Positions 8,101 through 16,289 of a stretch of DNA of 33,898 bases are shown piece after piece. The notes beneath the pieces were generated by a model, which saw nothing but the letters and a program-made list of their open reading frames with translations, was not told the origin of the DNA and made no database searches. This DNA is from UBA7887 sp964408735. GTDB lineage: Bacteria > Pseudomonadota > Alphaproteobacteria > UBA7887. Position 1 is the stretch's first letter, and every line of letters begins with the position of its first letter. The stretch is from contig CAYPAX010000049.1 in the NCBI GenBank assembly GCA_964408735.1, positions 1 to 33,898 of the forward strand, read 5' to 3'. The position numbers and the translations under genes were made by a program.

Positions 8101-10416
8101 ATGCCCGGACCCGATGCCACGCAAAGGCTGGCGGCAATTTTGGCGGCGGATGCTGCGGGCTATACGCGCCTTATGCACGACGACGAGTCCGCGACGATGG
8201 CGACCCTCGACGAGTATCGGGGCATTTTCCGGCAGCACATAGAGGCCAATCGCGGCCGTCTCGTCGATACCGCGGGCGACAGCGTGCTGGCGGTCTTCGA
8301 GATAGCCAGTGGTGCCGTCGGCGCGGCGCTGGCCATCCAGCACGACATCGGCGGGCGCAACGAGGGGATGCCCGAGGACCGCCGCATGCATTTCCGCATC
8401 GGCATTCACCTCGGCGATGTCATGGAAAAGACCGACGGCAGCGTTTTCGGCGACGGAGTCAATGTCGCGGCACGGCTCGAGGGCATCGCCGAGCCGGGCA
8501 CCATCGCAGCTTCGGAAATCGTGCAGGGGGCGGTCGAGGACCGCCTCGACGTGGCCTTCGTCTCGCTCGGCGAGCACGAGGTCAAGAATATCGAGAAACC
8601 GGTGAGCGCCTATCGAGTCGTCACGGGCGGAGACACCGTAACAGTCAAGCCGAGGAAGCTTGGTGCACGCAAGATTGGTGTGGCCGCGGCGGCTGCCGCA
8701 GTGATCGGGCTTGGCGTACTGGCGGTCTGGCACTACTCCGGCGGCGGGCTGGAAGGGACACAGGTGGCGCTGGCGCTGCCGGACAAGCCTTCCATCGCGG
8801 TGCTGCCCTTCAGCAATCTGTCCGATGATGCGGCGCAGGAATATTTCGCCGACGGCCTGACCGAGGATCTGATAACCGATTTGTCCAAGATTCAGGGCCT
8901 GTTCGTCATCGCCCGCAACTCGTCTTTTACCTACAAGGGCAAGCCGACCAAGGTGCAGACCGTGGCTGCCGATCTCGGCGTGCAATACGTGCTTGAGGGC
9001 AGCGTCCGGCGTACCGGGGATGCGGTCAGGATAAATGCCCAGCTTATCGATGCATTGACAGGTCGCCATCTCTGGGCCGAGCGTTACGAAGGGGAGTTCG
9101 CTGACATATTCGAACTCCAAGACAAGGTTCTCGAGCAGACTATTACCAATCTGGCGATCGTATTGACCGACGCCGAGGCTCCTATTGCGGGAGAAACCGA
9201 AACCGATGTCGTCGAGGCCTACGACACATTCCTGCTCGGCTGGGAGTACTACCACAGGGGGACTCCTGATGCGAACCTCGAAGCGATTTCCCTGTTCGAG
9301 CGGGCGATCGAGCTCGATCCAGGCTACAGCCGCGCCTATGCCGGGCTGGCAGCGGCCTATTGGGACAGGATCAGCCAGAATTGGGAGCAGACCCACGGTT
9401 TCGACTGGGACAGGACCCTTAAGAAAGCTATCGCAAGCCTCGAAAAAGCACAGACAACACCCACATCCGAGACGTATCGGCTTGCGGCGGAAATTCTTTC
9501 CACCCAGGGACGCCACGGCGAGGCCGTGGCGCAGATAGATCGTGCTCTGGCACTCGATCCCAACAGCCCCGACAGCTACGTGAGCAAGGCCCGCATCCTG
9601 AATGCCATCGGCCGAGCCGAAGAAGCCGAGCAAAGTGTCCGCACAGCCATGCGGTTGGATCCACATTACCGACCGAATTATTTGCGTGTGCTGGCATTGG
9701 CACGCTTCAACCAGATGCAATACGTGGACGCTGCAGTGCTCCTGGAACGGGTCATTGGTCAAGGCTCCAAGAACCCGCGCGACTACGTGACGCTCACCGC
9801 CGCCTACGGTCATCTCGGGCGCCGTGAGGAAGCGGAGGCCGCAAGAAAGACATATGACGACATTGTGGCCGCGGTTGGCTACACGCCGATGAACATTCAG
9901 GAGATGGGAGTCTGGTGGTATGGGGACAGTTTTTCCTATCATCCGGCCTATACGCAGGCCCTGCAAGATGGCCTAGGCAAGGCGGGGGTTCCCGAGGGAT
10001 CCGGCGAGCCCGATCGCTTCGCCGAGTACAGAGAGCTGTTGCGGCGCGACATCAATGGCCTGTACGAAGTCCAGGGCTCGACCAAGATCGACGCGGCGCA
10101 GGCCAAGGCCTTGTACGATAGCGGCGAGGCAGTGTTCGTCGACGTGCGCGCGGCCGGGATGTTCGCCAGTGGCCACATTCCTGGCGCGGTGAACCTCGAT
10201 CTCAATATGGGGTTGACCGAGGAAGATCTTTCCGAAGTCGTGGGCAAGGACGACGCGGTGGTGCTCTCATGCGTGGGGAGCTTTTGCCCAGTCTCGGCCT
10301 GGGCTTGCGCGAAGGCGCTGACCTGGGGCTTTACGAACGTGTACTACTTCCCCGGCGCGGCGCCGGCCTGGGACGCCGCCGGCTACCCGATGGAGACCTC
10401 CAATCTGTCGGACTAG
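8101..10416 (+). CDS. adenylate/guanylate cyclase-TolB-like-TPR-rhodanese fusion
   Basis: A 771-residue multidomain protein. Residues ~8-172 are a class III nucleotide cyclase domain with metal aspartates D17 (LAADAAGYTRLM) and D60 (DTAGDSVLAVF) and the transition-state pair N121/R125 (GDGVNVAARLE). A single membrane helix spans about 191-212. Residues ~228-360 are the TolB/FlgO-like domain usual in these proteins (PDKPSIAVLPFSNLSDD). TPR repeats fill ~375-600. The C-terminus (~680-771) is a rhodanese domain with active-site loop CVGSFCP (C724). The cyclase sites look intact, so it should make a cyclic nucleotide. The rhodanese tail is absent from the otherwise similar cyclase at 27030 and is unusual. 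Confidence 0.88.
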   Translation: MPGPDATQRLAAILAADAAGYTRLMHDDESATMATLDEYRGIFRQHIEANRGRLVDTAGDSVLAVFEIASGAVGAALAIQHDIGGRNEGMPEDRRMHFRIGIHLGDVMEKTDGSVFGDGVNVAARLEGIAEPGTIAASEIVQGAVEDRLDVAFVSLGEHEVKNIEKPVSAYRVVTGGDTVTVKPRKLGARKIGVAAAAAAVIGLGVLAVWHYSGGGLEGTQVALALPDKPSIAVLPFSNLSDDAAQEYFADGLTEDLITDLSKIQGLFVIARNSSFTYKGKPTKVQTVAADLGVQYVLEGSVRRTGDAVRINAQLIDALTGRHLWAERYEGEFADIFELQDKVLEQTITNLAIVLTDAEAPIAGETETDVVEAYDTFLLGWEYYHRGTPDANLEAISLFERAIELDPGYSRAYAGLAAAYWDRISQNWEQTHGFDWDRTLKKAIASLEKAQTTPTSETYRLAAEILSTQGRHGEAVAQIDRALALDPNSPDSYVSKARILNAIGRAEEAEQSVRTAMRLDPHYRPNYLRVLALARFNQMQYVDAAVLLERVIGQGSKNPRDYVTLTAAYGHLGRREEAEAARKTYDDIVAAVGYTPMNIQEMGVWWYGDSFSYHPAYTQALQDGLGKAGVPEGSGEPDRFAEYRELLRRDINGLYEVQGSTKIDAAQAKALYDSGEAVFVDVRAAGMFASGHIPGAVNLDLNMGLTEEDLSEVVGKDDAVVLSCVGSFCPVSAWACAKALTWGFTNVYYFPGAAPAWDAAGYPMETSNLSD

Positions 10417-10474
10417 GACGGGTTCCCAACGAGCTGGAGCGCCACACCGACACGGCAAATGGCGTGCCTATCCG

Positions 10475-10881
10475 TCAGCCGTCCGAGACCGCTTGCTGGT
10501 AGTGCCCCCAATGCTCCGGAAAGCTCAGCCAGGGCTGCTTCTCGGATAACCAGATCCATTGCCGGGCTCGGCGACCGGCGCGGTCAGACAGCCCACCGCG
10601 ACACCGTAATGATCGGGCCGCATCTGCGGCGCCCAGAACACGTTGGTTCCGCATTCGGGGCAGAAATGGTTGGTCAGCGGCAGCCCGCTGCGCCCCGGCC
10701 GCGACCATTCCTTGAGGTCGCCCGTCACCGTCATGTCCTCCTTGCGGAAGAAGGCGCCGAGCGCGAAGGCCGAGCCGCTGCGCCGCTGGCACTGAACGCA
10801 ATTGCAGACGACGACGAAGTCCGGGTCGCTCCGGCTCTCGACAGTCAGCTTACCGCATTGGCAATGTGCCGTGTGTTTCAT
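10475..10881 (-). pseudogene. GFA/CENP-V family zinc protein, frameshifted near the C-terminus
   Basis: The GFA (glutathione-dependent formaldehyde-activating enzyme-like) fold is clear: zinc-site cysteines in HCQCGKL (C7, C9), CNCVQC (C26, C28, C31) and CPECG (C74, C77). The uninterrupted frame runs 10525-10881 (118 residues) and ends in unrelated PRSSPG. Reading one base out of phase after about 10560 gives WIWLSEKQPWLSFPEHW, which is the normal family C-terminus, ending at 10475. A single missing base around 10558-10565 therefore breaks an otherwise ~135-residue gene. GGGGG sits upstream of the ATG. It may be a real mutation or a sequencing error. GFA family members are diverse, so the substrate is unknown. 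Confidence 0.75.
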
Positions 10882-10974
10882 GCCATGGTCCCCCTTTGGT
10901 CGAGACCAGCCAACTTACTGTGCCCGTTACCATGCCGGCAATGCTCTAGCCATGTCGGCCTGCCGCTTGCGCCC

Positions 10975-11909
10975 TCAGGCGTAGGCGATGCACTCCTCGC
11001 AAGCCGTCCCGGTCACGTCCTTGTTCAGGTTGGCCTGACGCAGGGCCTGGAAGTTGGGCTGCCCCAGGCGTCCATGAAGGACATCTCAGTGAGGTCGCCC
11101 ATGTCGAAGCGCCCGTCATGGTCGAAGCAGCAGGCGGCGAGCTTGCCGTCATAGGTGATATGGCCCTCGGTGAAGACCGCCCAGCAGGGCAGCGGATCGC
11201 GCAGGGCGCCGACACGGCCGATATTGCCCGCCACCGGCTTGGTGCCCCGGGCGCCGCCGGTCAGACCCGCTTGATTGTAGAGCGGCAGCCAGTAATGCTC
11301 GTCGAGATAAGGTTTTACCTCGGCCACCGCCGCCTCCATGCGCTCCTGCTGTTCGCCGTCATAGAGGATCGACGAGGCGTAGAGGCCACAGCGATGACCG
11401 CTCTCGGCCTCGACCTCTTCGCGCATCTGGCTCGCCGTCTTCATGTTGGCGACCACGGTGTCGAAGGCATCGACCTGGGTGACTTCTTTGCACTGCTCGG
11501 CCGAGCCCCAGTTGAAGGAGAACTTGAGGCTGTCGAGCCCCGCCGCCATGCATTCGCGCACGCGCTCGGGCTTGGCCAACCGCCCATTGGTGGTGAGGAA
11601 GATGTAGGGGTAGCCGAGCTCCTTGGCCAAGGCCACCGCGTCGGGCAATTTCTTGTAGAGGAAGGATTCGCCGAGATAGAAAAGGCCGATCTCCTCCACC
11701 CCGGCTTCGCGCATCTCGGCCAAAAGGCGGGCGAGCAGGTCGAAATCCATATCCGCGCGATCGCGCAGCTTGTAGCCGGTGGCGCAAAAGAAGCATTTGA
11801 AGTCGCAACGCGCCGTCAGCTCGATCTTGACGCTGTTCGGACATGGCGGCGTGACGCTACGGTAGGCTTCGGGAATCTTGGTGATGGCGTCGATACGATC
11901 GGTGATCAT
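10975..11909 (-). pseudogene. radical SAM/SPASM domain protein, frameshifted in the last cluster motif
   Basis: The radical SAM core motif is C35-x3-C39-x2-C42 (TARCDFKCFFCATG). C242, C260 and C261 (PCWAVFTEGHITYDGKLAACC) begin a SPASM region for auxiliary Fe-S clusters. The open frame stops at 11025 as SPTSRPCVRPT, but one base out of phase it continues FQALRQANLNKDVTGTACEECIAYA and stops at 10975. That is the expected SPASM end with a CxxC. One C is missing from the minus-strand run at 11056-11058, giving ~311 residues when repaired. GAGGAG precedes the ATG. It follows serC by 67 bases on the same strand and so probably closes the pqq-like operon. The substrate is unknown; peptide modification is the commonest role of SPASM proteins. 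Confidence 0.8.
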
Positions 11910-11976
11910 GGCCGGCTCCTCAACATGGCTGTCTCAATGATTCTAACCCCCAATTCCCTAACATTCGATGACCTGC

Positions 11977-13083
11977 TCATCCCCAGCGGCGGCGAAAGTC
12001 GCGCATCAGGGACAGCAGTGCCTCCACGCCGGCATCGGGCATGGCGTTGTATAGGCTGGCGCGCATGCCGCCGATTGCCGCGTGCCCTTTGAGATTGGCA
12101 AGGCCCCGTTCCGCCGCGGCTTCGAGAAAGCGCGGCTCCAGCACCGGATCCTTGGTGTGGAAGCATAGGTTGACGCGCGAGCGATCGGCGGCTGCGATCG
12201 GCCCATCATAGAAGCCGTCGGCGTCGATCTCGTCATAGACCTCCGTGCAGCGACGCGTCGCTGCGGCCGCCATGGCTTTCAGGCCGCCCTGGTCCTCGAT
12301 CCAGTCGAGCACCAGCCCGGCCAGATAGATGGGATAGGTCAGTGGCGTGTTGACCATGCTCTGGCTTTCCGCCTGCACCGTGTAATCGAGCACGGTCGGC
12401 GTTTCGGGCCGTGCCCGGCCGAGCATATCGTCGCGGATCAGCACCAAAGTGAGCCCGGCCGGGCCGATATTCTTCTGCGCCCCGGCATAGACCGCGCCGT
12501 ATTGCGACACATCGAGCGGGCGGGTGAGAAAGCTCGACGTCATGTCGGCGATCAACGGCACCGTGCCGGTCTCGGGAAGCCAGTGAAACTCGCTGCCTTC
12601 GGCGGTTTCGTTGTCGGTGATGTGGCAATAGGCGCCGGCGCCATCGAGCTGCCAGCCATCGAATGCGGGGATGCGCGTGAAGTCGCTGTCGGCGCCGCTC
12701 GCGGCGATGCGGATATCGCCATAGCGCCGGGCTTCGCGGATCGCCTTGCGCGCCCAGTGGCCGGTCTCGACATAGTCGGCGCTGCGGCCCGGCGGCAGCA
12801 GATTGAGCGGCAGCAGCGAGAACTGGGTCGAGGCGCCGCCATGCATGAGCAGAATGTGATAGGCCTCGGGCAGCCCGAGCAGGCGCCTCAGGCTTTCCCG
12901 GAAGCGCGCCGCGATGGCGCGGAAATCGTCGCCCGTGAACGGCATCTCCCAGACCGACATGCCGCTGCCGTGCCAGTCGAGCAGCTCGTCGCGGGCGCGC
13001 TGGCGCACCGGCTCAGGCAACATGGTTGGCCCGGCAGCGAAATTGTAGGCCACGCGCGTGCGCTCTTTTGCCAGGACTGCCAT
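11977..13083 (-). CDS. serC: phosphoserine aminotransferase (SerC type)
   Basis: A 368-residue class V PLP aminotransferase closely matching the E. coli-type SerC: YNFAAGPTMLP at the N-terminus, HGGASTQFSLLPLNLL, the lysine K204 in GAQKNIGPAGLT, and GGMRASLYNAMP near the end. SerC converts 3-phosphohydroxypyruvate and glutamate to phosphoserine and 2-oxoglutarate, and also acts in pyridoxal phosphate synthesis. No serA or serB is nearby. It starts four bases after the PuuD-like membrane gene and is collinear with the pqqA-D-E-E' genes. This could be housekeeping serC in an odd place or an aminotransferase recruited to the cofactor pathway. Confidence 0.88.
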   Translation of the reverse strand: MAVLAKERTRVAYNFAAGPTMLPEPVRQRARDELLDWHGSGMSVWEMPFTGDDFRAIAARFRESLRRLLGLPEAYHILLMHGGASTQFSLLPLNLLPPGRSADYVETGHWARKAIREARRYGDIRIAASGADSDFTRIPAFDGWQLDGAGAYCHITDNETAEGSEFHWLPETGTVPLIADMTSSFLTRPLDVSQYGAVYAGAQKNIGPAGLTLVLIRDDMLGRARPETPTVLDYTVQAESQSMVNTPLTYPIYLAGLVLDWIEDQGGLKAMAAAATRRCTEVYDEIDADGFYDGPIAAADRSRVNLCFHTKDPVLEPRFLEAAAERGLANLKGHAAIGGMRASLYNAMPDAGVEALLSLMRDFRRRWG

Positions 13084-13087
13084 CGGC

Positions 13088-13597
13088 CTAGCCGAACAGA
13101 TCCGGCGCGTGCGGTGCCGCCACCATCAGCAGCAGCATCGGAATCGACAGGATGGTGTTGGTGCGCGCGCTGAGAAAGGTGATGCGCGAGCAGCGGATAC
13201 GCTCTTCGTTGGGTGCCGGCACGAAGCCCAGCACCTTCTTCTGATGCGGCCACATCACCAGCCAGAGATTGGCCAGCATGATGGTGCCGATCCAGAACGC
13301 CAGGCCGATCGGCGCCGCATAGCCGCTCAAGGTCAGGGCCTCGACGAGCATATCGTGGCGCCACAGCATGAGCAGGCCGGTCACCCAGGTGACCACGGAG
13401 CTGTAGCGGAATATGGCATGCTCGCGCGTCTGGCGGCCCATATAGGAGGAGGTGGTGACCTCGCCCTGATCTTGCGCCGGCTCCCAAGGGCGGAAGGTCG
13501 GCACCAACACCAGGCCGGCATAGTTGTGACCGATCCAGACCATGCCGGCCAGCACATGCAGCCAGCGCACCACGGCATCGATGAGGGCGGCTTCCAT
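13088..13597 (-). CDS. short membrane protein related to the PuuD/urate oxidase N-terminal domain
   Basis: A 169-residue protein with four likely membrane helices (about 8-32, 64-80, 94-116 and 146-161). RWLHVLAGMVWIGHNYAG near the start, and FWIGTIMLANLWLVMWPHQK plus ARTNTILSIPMLLLMVAAP at the end, resemble the membrane domain of urate hydroxylase PuuD (DUF989-like). It is much shorter and has no cytochrome c domain. Conserved histidines H14, H24 and H118 in or near helices might bind haem. Its start is nine bases beyond the stop of the 31-residue peptide gene, and serC follows by four bases. The role is unknown; electron transfer between the membrane and the radical SAM enzymes is one possibility. 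Confidence 0.7.
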   Translation of the reverse strand: MEAALIDAVVRWLHVLAGMVWIGHNYAGLVLVPTFRPWEPAQDQGEVTTSSYMGRQTREHAIFRYSSVVTWVTGLLMLWRHDMLVEALTLSGYAAPIGLAFWIGTIMLANLWLVMWPHQKKVLGFVPAPNEERIRCSRITFLSARTNTILSIPMLLLMVAAPHAPDLFG

Positions 13598-13605
13598 GAT
13601 CCGGC

Positions 13606-13701
13606 TCAGCCCACGAAGCTGCGCAAGGCAACCACCAGCAGCACAGACAGCACGATGCCGGCCACCAGCGTGCCGCCAAAAGAATCGTGCGGCAATTTCA
13701 T
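13606..13701 (-). CDS. 31-residue single-span membrane peptide
   Basis: The ATG at 13701 overlaps the stop of the upstream pqqE paralogue as ATGA, so translation is probably coupled. The product has a short polar N-terminus (MKLPHDSFGG), one hydrophobic helix (TLVAGIVLSVLLVVALR) and a three-residue tail after RS. Size and form resemble small helper subunits of membrane complexes, and the next gene encodes a four-helix membrane protein, so it may be its accessory subunit. No homologue is recognised by eye. The coupling and hydrophobicity argue that it is real. Confidence 0.65.
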   Translation of the reverse strand: MKLPHDSFGGTLVAGIVLSVLLVVALRSFVG

Positions 13702-14792
13702 GCCACGGTCTCCGTCGGCGCACCGCGATAGGCCAGCGGCTGCGGCGCCTCGATCTCGGGCCAGGCCAGGTCATGGCTCGCCGCCATGGCGCAGGCCGGA
13801 TCGGCGCTCGCGGCGTCGCCCGTGAGCGCATAGGCCTGACAGCGGCACCCGCCGTAATCGACCGTCGCCTCGGCGCAGTCGCGGCATGGCTCCGCCATCC
13901 AGTCCGTGCCGCGAAAGCGGTTGAAGGCCGGCGACTGGTGCCAGATCCAGTCGAGGCCGCGGTCGCGCACATTGGGAAAATCGAGATCCTCGATCGCGGC
14001 GGCATCGCGGCAAGGCAGGGCCGTTCCGTCCGGCGCCACCGTGAGGCGCACCGTGCCCCAGTCGTTGCGGCAAAGCTGGGGCCTGCCGCTGGCGCCGTCG
14101 TCGAGCGCCGCATAGACCCTGAGGCGCTGGCCGACAGCCGCCACACAGGCCTGCGCCGCCGCCAACTGTTCGCGGCTGGGAAAAAGCGCCGCCCGATTTT
14201 GCGCGGCCCAGGCGATGGGCCGGACTTGCGTCACCTCCACGGTATCCGCTTCGAGCCGCTCGGCCAGGGCCAGAGTCTCGGGCAGCTGTTCGATGGTATC
14301 GCGGCACAAAGTGACGGTTATCAGAAGCGGCAGGCCGGCTGCCTTGACGGCACGGGCGGCGGCAATCTTCCGGTCGAAGGCAGGCGCGCCGGTCAGGGTG
14401 TCCACATACTCTCGGTCGCTTGCCGGCAAGCTGATGCGGACCTGGTTGAGGCCGGCGTCCTTGAGTGCTGCCGCACGGGGTGCGTCCAGTCCCACACCAC
14501 TGCTGACCAGGTTGCTGTAGAGCTGCAGCTCGCGGGCCTTGCCGACCAGGATCTCCAGGTCGTCCCGCAAGACCGCCTCGCCGCCGGTGAACGCAACCTG
14601 CAAAGTGCCGAGCGCCCGTGCCTGCTCAAGCACGCGCAGCCATTCCGCGGTCGCCAGCTCGGCCTCGGCATAGCGTTCGAAATCCAGCGGATTGGCACAG
14701 GTCGCGCAAGCCAACGGACAGCGGTAGGTAACGGCGCAATACAGCCAGATCGGTGTCCGCGCGCCATCGACCTTGGTTTCCGGACGCGGCAT
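13698..14792 (-). CDS. second PqqE-like radical SAM/SPASM protein
   Basis: A 364-residue PqqE paralogue in tandem with the canonical one. The radical SAM motif is C25-x3-C29-x2-C32 (YRCPLACATCANP). All PqqE-type auxiliary ligands are present: C241, C261, C303, C306, D312, C316, C318 and C334, including the aspartate characteristic of PqqE. Differences: GGEP is GGEA (70-73), and the stretch that reads QYYNWALLNR in the neighbour is RPIAWAAQNR here, so the substrate pocket has probably changed. It lies 33 bases after pqqE and overlaps the 31-residue peptide gene by four bases. It probably carries out a radical modification on a PqqA-derived or related peptide. The exact reaction is unknown. Confidence 0.85.
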   Translation of the reverse strand: MPRPETKVDGARTPIWLYCAVTYRCPLACATCANPLDFERYAEAELATAEWLRVLEQARALGTLQVAFTGGEAVLRDDLEILVGKARELQLYSNLVSSGVGLDAPRAAALKDAGLNQVRISLPASDREYVDTLTGAPAFDRKIAAARAVKAAGLPLLITVTLCRDTIEQLPETLALAERLEADTVEVTQVRPIAWAAQNRAALFPSREQLAAAQACVAAVGQRLRVYAALDDGASGRPQLCRNDWGTVRLTVAPDGTALPCRDAAAIEDLDFPNVRDRGLDWIWHQSPAFNRFRGTDWMAEPCRDCAEATVDYGGCRCQAYALTGDAASADPACAMAASHDLAWPEIEAPQPLAYRGAPTETVA

Positions 14793-14825
14793 CCGCCTAT
14801 CCCCAGTTCCGTCTTGGCAAGAACC

Positions 14826-16007
14826 TCAGGATGGGCCTCCGACCTCGGTCATAACCGCACCCGGCTGGCGCCGGACAAGGGGCTTGCGCACATAGGGCAC
14901 GCGCATGGCGTCGTCTCGCGCCCGTGTGATCAGGTGATGATCGGGAGACTTGGTGCAGGTCGGGTCGCAGCCGGCTTCGTCACCCGTCAGCAGATAGGCC
15001 TGGCAACGGCAGCCGCCGAAATCGACGCTCTTCTCGTTGCAACCGCGGCAGGGCTCCTTCATCCAGTCGTCGCCGCGGAACTTGTTGAACTGCGGCGACT
15101 CCTGCCAGATCCAGGCGAGGTCGTGATCGCGCACATTGGGGAAGTCGATGGTTTTGATTACGCGCGCTTCCTGGCAGGGCATGGCACCGCCGTCGGGCGC
15201 GATGGTAAGATGGATGGCGCCCCAGCCGTTCATGCAGGCCTTGGGCTTGCCGGCGCGCTCGGCGCCCATCTCGACCGAATAATAGTCGTTGATGACGAAG
15301 TAGATCGTCATCTTGTCGGCCAGTCGCTCGCGCGCCTCCATGACCTGGGCCTCGGCACGCTTGAGCTGGTCGAGGGTGGGCAGCAGCTGGTCGCGATTGA
15401 GGAGCGCCCAATTGTAGTATTGGACCTGGACATACTCCATGTAATCGACGCCCAGATCCTCGGCCAAAGCGAGAATCTGCGGCGTTTGCTCCATGCTGTC
15501 GCGGGTCACCGGCACGTTGAGCACGATGGGGAAGCCGAGCGCCTTCATTTCGCGGGTGATGGCGATCTTGTGGTCGAGGGCATCGGCGCCGACCAGATTC
15601 GCGAAGACCTTGTGGTCACTGCCCTGGATGCTGACCTGGATCTGGTGCAGCCCGGCTTCCTTCAACGCTTCCAGGCGGGAGCGGTTGAGGTGCAGGCCGC
15701 TGGTGATGAGATTGGTGTAGTAGCCGAGGCCGTGGGCTTCGGCGACGATCTCCTCGAGGTCGTCGCGCACGGCGGGCTCGCCGCCGGTCAACCCGAGTTG
15801 CAGCGCGCCCATCTCTCGGGCTTCGCGCAGCACCCGTTTCCACTCCTCGGTACTGAGCTCGAGCTCCTTGTAGCGGTCGAAATCGAGCGGGTTGTTACAC
15901 CAGACGCATTTCAGGGGACAACGGTAGGTCAGTTCGCAACAGAGCCACATGGGGTTCTGTTGGCCGTCGAGGGAAACCTCACTTGCGTCTGATCCAGCCT
16001 TTGGCAT
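14826..16007 (-). CDS. pqqE: PqqA peptide cyclase PqqE
   Basis: A radical SAM/SPASM enzyme that forms the C-C bond between the conserved Glu and Tyr of PqqA, the first step of PQQ synthesis. With the ATG at 16007 it has 393 residues. Core cluster C30, C34, C37 (YRCPLKCVWCNNP); SAM-binding GGEP at 75-78; auxiliary-cluster ligands C258, C278, C320, C323, D329, C333, C335 and C351. The aspartate inside the CRGC-NEKSVD-FGGCRC block is a hallmark of PqqE. It overlaps pqqD by 29 bases. An upstream in-frame start at 16058 would add 17 unconserved residues within pqqD. All expected catalytic features are present. Confidence 0.95.
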   Translation of the reverse strand: MPKAGSDASEVSLDGQQNPMWLCCELTYRCPLKCVWCNNPLDFDRYKELELSTEEWKRVLREAREMGALQLGLTGGEPAVRDDLEEIVAEAHGLGYYTNLITSGLHLNRSRLEALKEAGLHQIQVSIQGSDHKVFANLVGADALDHKIAITREMKALGFPIVLNVPVTRDSMEQTPQILALAEDLGVDYMEYVQVQYYNWALLNRDQLLPTLDQLKRAEAQVMEARERLADKMTIYFVINDYYSVEMGAERAGKPKACMNGWGAIHLTIAPDGGAMPCQEARVIKTIDFPNVRDHDLAWIWQESPQFNKFRGDDWMKEPCRGCNEKSVDFGGCRCQAYLLTGDEAGCDPTCTKSPDHHLITRARDDAMRVPYVRKPLVRRQPGAVMTEVGGPS

Positions 16008-16263
16008 GGGACATCTCCAGGAACTTGAACACGCCATCGGCGACATCGCCGTCGACATAATCCTGCTGCAAATCGTCTATCAACTCGCCCACCGACAGGC
16101 CTTTGGAGACCCGCTCGAGGATCGCGCCTGCGGTTTGGTTGAGCTTCACCACCCCTTCCGGGTAGAGCAGGATGTGTGAGTCCTGCGACTCCTCCCAACG
16201 GAACATGAAGAGCGGATTGATCTCGACATGGTCCTGTCGCGACAGCTCCGTCGCATCGGGCAT
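15979..16263 (-). CDS. pqqD: PQQ biosynthesis peptide chaperone PqqD
   Basis: A 94-residue winged-helix RiPP recognition element that binds the PqqA leader and delivers it to PqqE. The motifs ILLYPEGVVKLNQTAGAIL (31-49) and the C-terminal VFKFLEMSHAKGWI match PqqD. AGGAGA lies seven bases upstream of the ATG. It sits directly between pqqA and pqqE. The pqqB and pqqC genes that usually come between A and D are missing here. Confidence 0.94.
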   Translation of the reverse strand: MPDATELSRQDHVEINPLFMFRWEESQDSHILLYPEGVVKLNQTAGAILERVSKGLSVGELIDDLQQDYVDGDVADGVFKFLEMSHAKGWIRRK

Positions 16264-16289
16264 GGCCGGTCTCCTGACGGTGAACTTGA

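Noticed and set aside
8041..9966. 641-codon open frame opposite the rhodanese-cyclase gene
   Set aside because: The plus-strand gene has recognised domains throughout. The opposite frame has none and mirrors codon bias.
13542..15992. 816-codon plus-strand open frame over the two pqqE genes
   Set aside because: It is antisense to two proteins with complete iron-sulfur motifs; no domain is seen in its translation. Its repeated look comes from the two paralogues beneath it.
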